From contig JAFCMP010000525.1 of NCBI GenBank assembly GCA_017506865.1, positions 1,178,001-1,242,000 on the forward strand: a stretch of 64,000 bases of DNA, read 5' to 3'. This stretch comes from Tribonema minus. Its lineage: Eukaryota; Sar; Xanthophyceae; Tribonematales; Tribonemataceae. The notes under the pieces were generated by a model. It was not told where the DNA came from, searched no databases, and saw only the letters and a program-made list of their open reading frames with translations. The translations under genes were made by a program, and so were the position numbers. Positions 60,501 through 64,000 of this stretch are shown here, in pieces; position 1 is the first letter of the stretch; every line of letters starts with the position of its first letter.

Positions 60501-63500
60501 GATACATTTGTGTATACATTCGCACACGCATACATATATACGTACGCGCGGCACCCAACTGGCCTCCGCAGCTGTGCATGCCACACCCTTTGCGGCTCTG
60601 CGGCGATCGCTGCTGGCCTCCCGTGGAGTGCTCAGGGCCCGTTGCCGCCGACCAAAGCTACTGGCACTCGAATCGGCGCCTTCACCGCATGCGCGTGCCG
60701 GACGTACGTGACGGCAGCACGTGAACATGCGGTACGCGTGCAGTGTGATGCTTCAAATGTACGCTTCGCAGTCTACGCTTGATGCTGCTGCTCTCTACTG
60801 CGGTGCGCGAACGACCCTGCGCGCGCCGCGCCTCTAACCCTTTGCTGCTCGCTGCTGCCGCTGCTGCCGCTGCTACTGCTGCTGCTGCTGCTGCTGGTGG
60901 TGCTGCTGCTGCTGCTGCTGCTGCCGCTGCTGCCGCCGCCGCTGCTGCTGCTGCTGCTGTACGCGCCCTCGCGCACGCCAGTGGGGCGGCCCCGGCGAGG
61001 CGGACCGCAGCTGGTGGTACGACTCGTACAACGACAGCCGCTTCTTTGAGCTGCTGCGCGCGAGCCTCGACCCGCAGACGTGGCGCATCAAGAAGCAGCT
61101 CGCGCGCATCGAGCTGGAGCGCGCAGAGGTATGTATATATGCGTCCGGGCAGGAGCGGCCAACACGCGCATGTGCGGTGAATCACATCGAGTCCATTGAT
61201 CTGAAACAATCGAGTGGGCCACCATCTGTGCAGGCCATGCCGTGCATGCGTCGCGTCACGCAATAAGTGATGTGGAAGATCCAGTGCATACACACACGAC
61301 ACTCCGCTGCAGTGGGGGTGTGTGTATAAGCCTCTGGTACACGCTTGGAGAAGCACTCGTGCGTGCGCGCATGCGAGCGGCTGCAGACTCCACCGTTGCT
61401 AGCATATGCCACTTCAAATTTTGCACCGTATACTCTGATCCAAGAGCCAGAATGGGCGCACAGTGAACTCGCCCGCCTCAGCGGGGAGTCCGTCTACTTA
61501 TGCCAATCTCACCTCTAATTTGAAGACCCACGCCTCACCGGCGCTAGGCAGGCAGCGTCATGAATATTTTCGAAGGACAGGCCTGTCATTGAAGTGTCTG
61601 ACAAACAGCAGATCGTCTGCCTTGCTGGCACCTGCTGATCGCTTCTGCACCCGCTGCCACATCGCCACGACGTTGACACAACCCCTTGCCCTAACGTTGA
61701 CTCCGGACCCTTGTCCAGGCGGCTGCGGCAGCGCTCGCGGCGGAGGCGGCCAAGGCAGCCGAAGAAGCCATGATCGTAAGTGAGCTCGTCGGCTGCGTCG
61801 AGTGCGAGCTCTTCGTTATGCTGTATTGCCATAGTCTATGCGGCGAACCACCGATGCGGTGTGCGCGTTGGCCTTCCCTGAGTCTGCACGCGTTTCCGCA
61901 CCGCGTCGCCGCAATGCTGATGTGTGCATGCGAAGGTATGTACGTATGTGCATGCATGCTGAGGTACTGTAGCTCTGTCTCCCAAGTAGAATCCGGTGCA
62001 ACAAGTGTGCCGTGCGTCTGCTTGCCGACTGGAGCGGTCCTCAAAGCTGCGCTGCGGACCTGGGCCCTTGGGACTGGAATGACAACGTGCAAAGCACTTC
62101 TGACCTTCGTGCTTGATGTGAGGACATTGCGGACATGACCGGCGCTACGAGCGCCCGACGGCACACCACGCAGGCAGGCTTGCTTCGGGAGGGCTTTACG
62201 GTTTCGTTAGGAAAGCAAAACACATCCGCGGGGCGTCAGCGGGCCGTACCATGACGCCTTCCTGCTTGATCCACATTCCATCAGTACGTCACGCTGCGCG
62301 TTGGGCGCACTCCCGCCCCTGCGAGCATGGAGCCAAAGCACACATCACGTCCGCCCCGGCGCCTGTAGGGCAGCGCTCGCAGAGGCCACGATTGCGCTGG
62401 CGGCGGCTCTGGCGCGTCGCCACCGCAGCTTCACGTACCGCGCAGCAGCAGTCTGTGAGCGTTTGCGATATTGTAGTGTATTCCTCATTGGTTGTGCTAA
62501 GCACCCCGAAGCGCCCGCCTCTCCCTTGCGCGCAGCGACGACACGCAGTTTTGCATCAGCACTTCTAGCGCGCAGCTGGCAAAAGCTCTAGAGCGTCGTG
62601 CCCGCACAGTCACCGCCCGCGGACAATGTCGGTGCCAGGCAGTCACTAACATGTGCGCATATTTGTCTTTGCCTGCTGCGCCGTCGCGAATGCAGCGGGC
62701 CGCGCAGCTGCGCGCAGAGGCAGAAGCCGCGCAGGTGAGCGCAGTTTTGAACCTCAAGAATTGCCGCTTGAAGTACCAAGCGTTAGATGTTGTTCAACCA
62801 AAAAGAAGGACGCTTCATTCACCCATGTAGGACGTCATGCAGCAGTAATCTGTGAATCGCAATTATCATGTGTACTAAGCAGGCAGCAAATGCAGCGGTT
62901 CTCTGATCTGCCAGCGACTATGCATACGTACATACAGGTGTGTGGAGCACTGCCTTTGTGTTTCCTATGCAACACTGCGGTGCTCCTTGTGCCGCAGTAA
63001 GTTTTGCTGATGACTGAGCTTCTGCTGTGAGGTGATGAGTATGCTGACCATTGCATTTTAAAAAGCTAAAAAGTTAACTTCTGTTCCTTCAAAGTACTTG
63101 CTTGACGTATGTCACACCAAACATAGTGTTATGCCTGTGTTTTGGCCGCTGCAGATGGGCCGCCTCGTACAAAAGATAATGTAGCTGTATTTTCCAGCGT
63201 ACTTTGCGTACAGTCGGGAGGGTACATTTAGCGACCCCAATGGCAGCGTAAACCTTATTCGCTCGGCCGTGTCATGGCACGCCAGTCATCAACATGCGGG
63301 CGTGTGTACCGCGACTGATGCGCTGCAGGCGGCGTTCGAGATAGCGGCGGCAGTGGCGCTGGAGGCAGCGGAAGCGCGAGCGGCGATAGCGCGCGTCGAG
63401 GTAATGGCGCTTCCTATGACATTTCCTATGGACTTGAGAATCTGCAGAGGTACAAATTCAAGTCAGTACAGCATCGCACGAAACATTTGAATGGCAAGCA

Positions 63501-64000
63501 AGTACAGAGGCAGCGGCGTGACCTGTCATGCCTCACTCTGTTAGTGTTGCAGACAGTGCTGCGGCGCAGCTGTGTGAGCATCTGCCGAGAGGCGCATTTA
63601 CACTGTTCATTGCACTCCATCAACCATGGCGCGCATCTTCAGCGCATCCAGTACGAGGGCAACGCGGTGGCATCTCGCTACATGATAGAGCCCGGCCTGC
63701 GTCGGGCATGTAGCTTCAAGGTTCTGGCATCGGCATTCACAGACGCCAGCATACACCAGCGCAAGCAAGCGCCGCGCACGCCTACCAGCGCCCAGCACCA
63801 CAGGCGACGGCATCGTGGCACCTTGCCCCCATCAGAGACCTGATGACGAGCACTGCTGCTGCTGGCCCACGCTGCTTGGCCCGCAGTGCTCACCACATCC
63901 CGACCGCGCGTCTGCCTCGCCTTGCGCCGCCGCAGGTGGGCACGGAGTCCGACGAAGCCAAACGCACTTTCTCCGCCACCGCCACCGTCACCGTGCCCCC
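49120..64000 (+). CDS. lipin-type phosphatidate phosphatase (3' end outside window)
   Basis: Phase-consistent exons: 49120-50334, 51458-51800, 52072-52271, 53030-53115, 54069-54273, 55490-55629, 57194-57386, 58217-58285, 59109-59207, 60061-60153, 60982-61128, 61719-61775, 62696-62734, 63329-63400 and 63936 onward, about 1007 residues so far. The product is a Mg-dependent phosphatase that turns phosphatidate into diacylglycerol at the ER or nuclear membrane, for membrane and storage lipid synthesis. The LNS2 region is complete: DIDGTITKSDV (DxDGT catalytic motif), HILYLTSRP, YREVIAKDMHEFKG, GIGNRETDAFAY and FICIIDSSANIQIW. An N-LIP-like segment lies at about residues 587-655, not at the N-terminus. 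About 580 low-complexity residues precede it, and an Ala-rich helical tail follows. The introns after 53115 and 58285 use GC donors. Intron contents are repeats only. Confidence 0.9.
51458..52271 (+). CDS. lipin exons 2 and 3, acidic and Ala-rich
   Basis: Exon 51458-51800 ends with an acidic block (YTDDEGDESGFCDGYDDDDD) and leaves in phase 1. Exon 52072-52271 enters in phase 1 and is mostly Ala before PPPVFVPAALSSPRTADAE. A C-rich tract precedes the first acceptor. Acidic stretches in lipins often regulate membrane or partner binding; that is an inference here. Confidence 0.65.
53030..54273 (+). CDS. lipin exons 4 and 5, N-LIP-like segment and LNS2 entry
   Basis: Exon 53030-53115 reads NDVIMVRSVKDNKLCFSDWH and leaves through a GC donor (CAG|GCAAGT) in phase 2. 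Exon 54069-54273 enters by completing an Arg codon. It contains NAVAHVFLNGQLLPRLYMRI and EDGACVFPDG, resembling the 'V.i.VNg....M.l...G.a.F' part of N-LIP. It ends with MNALPGVNTLRFE, the usual lead-in to LNS2 ('L.pG.N.v.F'). The two lipin domains are therefore almost contiguous in this protein. Confidence 0.7.
53440..54068 (+). repeat. upstream echo array: copies of the acceptor half of lipin exon 5
   Basis: The first ~45 bases of exon 5 (GAAGACCAAGGCGGGGCGCG..) together with the preceding intron end recur at about 53592, 53751 and 53899 before the real exon at 54069, spaced 148-170 bases. Units also share CTCACAACTGCCC, GATCAATCA.TACCACA and CCCTCAGTACTCG. Some copies keep a usable-looking CAG acceptor. 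Confidence 0.9.
54274..54830 (+). repeat. downstream echo array: copies of the donor half of lipin exon 5
   Basis: The last ~95 bases of exon 5 plus its donor (GTGAGGGGG) recur at about 54375-54460, 54536-54640 and 54759-54822, each sharing GCTGCAGCCGCCCGCGT and variants of CATGAACGCGCTGCCCGGCG. The copies are increasingly decayed and contain indels. Confidence 0.9.
55490..55629 (+). CDS. lipin exon 6, catalytic DxDGT exon
   Basis: 140 bases, phase 0 in and phase 2 out. It reads VLVAECFAFAFDARDRLLV and then MDIDGTITKSDVQG. The first Asp of DIDGT (55574-55588) is the nucleophile and the second the general acid in this HAD-family phosphatase. 'SDV.G' after it is the usual lipin continuation. 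Confidence 0.93.
56640..57193 (+). repeat. upstream echo array: copies of the acceptor half of lipin exon 7
   Basis: The sequence GGCGTCGCGCGCAG followed by the first 40-60 bases of exon 7 (CCCCGGCATGACGGACCACC) occurs in decayed form at about 56643, 56831 and 57033 before the real acceptor at 57193, with shared TTGACTTCTCATCAT spacers. The copy at 57033 still codes DHLQPGICSLL. Confidence 0.9.
57194..57386 (+). CDS. lipin exon 7, LNS2 second motif
   Basis: Enters by completing a Ser codon (phase 2), leaves in phase 0. It reads MTDHLQPGICSLLHHMSNEG, HILYLTSRPVVLAKRTRAFL and GLLLPLGPLLTC, matching the 'I..NGY..LYLtSRaI.qa..TR..L....Q.g..LP.GP' stretch of lipins, including the Ser of HAD motif II. 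Confidence 0.93.
57395..57552 (+). repeat. GCC/GCT trinucleotide microsatellite
   Basis: About 155 bases of CTGCCG/GCTGCT units right after the donor of exon 7. Frames through it give Ala, Leu or Cys runs on either strand and are not coding evidence. Confidence 0.9.
58217..60153 (+). CDS. lipin exons 8, 9 and 10, end of LNS2
   Basis: Exon 58217-58285 reads LTDVVYREVIAKDMHEFKGS with the motif-III Lys and exits by a GC donor (CAG|GCGAGT). Exon 59109-59207 reads EVAEVFFRAGRPEDDPVYAA and GIGNRETDAFAYQ (motif IV). Exon 60061-60153 reads AAGVPEDFICIIDSSANIQI. All are in phase 0 and follow the lipin order exactly. Confidence 0.9.
59213..59236 (+). repeat. short interstitial telomere-like repeat (TTAGGG type)
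   Basis: CCTAGGGTTAGGGTTAGGCT contains two and a half TTAGGG-like units; AAACCCTAACCCTA lies at 59503-59516 and TTAACCCTAACC near 40278. Too short to mark a telomere. Confidence 0.5.
60842..60962 (+). repeat. GCT/GCC microsatellite before lipin exon 11
   Basis: About 120 bases of CTGCTG/CCGCTG units end about 20 bases before the acceptor at 60981 and probably form its pyrimidine-rich region. Ala and Gln frames here are not genes. Confidence 0.85.
60982..61128 (+). CDS. lipin exon 11, C-terminal extension
   Basis: 49 residues in phase 0: ADRSWWYDSYNDSRFFELLR, then LDPQTWRIKKQLARIELERA. The sequence is highly protein-like but beyond the usual LNS2 end; I do not know a named domain. Its last part begins the helical Ala/Glu/Arg tail. 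Confidence 0.75.
61719..64000 (+). CDS. lipin exons 12-15, Ala-rich helical tail (continues outside)
   Basis: Tiny phase-0 exons 61719-61775 (AAAAALAAEAAKAAEEAMI), 62696-62734 (RAAQLRAEAEAAQ) and 63329-63400 (FEIAAAVALEAAEARAAI), and the start of 63936- (VGTESDEAKRTFSATATV), are separated by 0.5-0.9 kb introns. Together they encode a long charged Ala helix, possibly a coiled coil. Each has a clear CAG acceptor and GTGAGC/GTAAGT/GTAATG donor. Smaller exons of this kind are easy to miss or overcall by eye. Confidence 0.55.

Noticed and set aside
1-64000. tRNA, rRNA or riboswitch genes
   Set aside because: No cloverleaf, rRNA core or known riboswitch motif was noticed by eye; a covariance-model scan would be needed to exclude small RNAs.

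Overview
This window is nuclear DNA from a eukaryote, most probably a microalga. Its genes are split by many spliceosomal introns (GT-AG with a few GC-AG). Exons are GC-rich and full of Ala, Gly, Ser and Pro runs. Introns hold tandem duplications, poly-C tracts and transposons. There is no operon structure, rRNA, tRNA or CRISPR. The 27-residue F-box/ankyrin units (GHLEVLQWAR.NGCPW type) resemble those common in stramenopile algae, so I lean towards an ochrophyte such as a yellow-green or brown alga. A green alga is not excluded.

Layout. (1) 516-9881 (+): the 3' part of a gene with a SPOC domain, a CCCH zinc finger, an RS-like exon and a Gly/Ser-rich tail; its 5' end lies outside the window. 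(2) About 10786-42883 (+): a second, larger gene. It encodes an extended-PHD/PHD pair, a Cys cluster, a TFIIS central domain, a SPOC domain and a long RS domain, the layout of the PHF3/DIDO/Bye1 group of RNA polymerase II readers. Its SPOC exons match those of gene 1 in order, intron phase and, for one exon, exact length, so the two genes are tandem relatives. (3) The 11.8-kb intron 14615-26431 of gene 2 carries a complete LTR/Copia retrotransposon in antisense (16507-21334, target duplication GCTGG). Beside it are a decayed LINE-like endonuclease fragment, a 502-bp terminal-inverted-repeat element and other repeats. (4) 43.0-47.6 kb: no recognised gene. It holds coding-like fragments, several interrupted only by TAG, and a possible second Copia remnant. 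(5) 47.65-48.94 kb (-): a frame-broken F-box/ankyrin gene, head to head with (6) a lipin-type phosphatidate phosphatase (49120 to the window end, +). The lipin has a complete LNS2 catalytic region but an N-LIP-like segment far from the N-terminus.

The two SPOC genes probably act in the nucleus on elongating polymerase and RNA processing. The lipin makes diacylglycerol for membrane and storage lipid. I see no functional link between these two roles. The most unusual signal is structural: several exons are flanked by decayed tandem copies of their own splice-junction halves, most strikingly lipin exon 5, which has copies of its acceptor half upstream and of its donor half downstream.

Exon borders were worked out by eye from splice consensus, open frames and phase agreement. 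No search was run.
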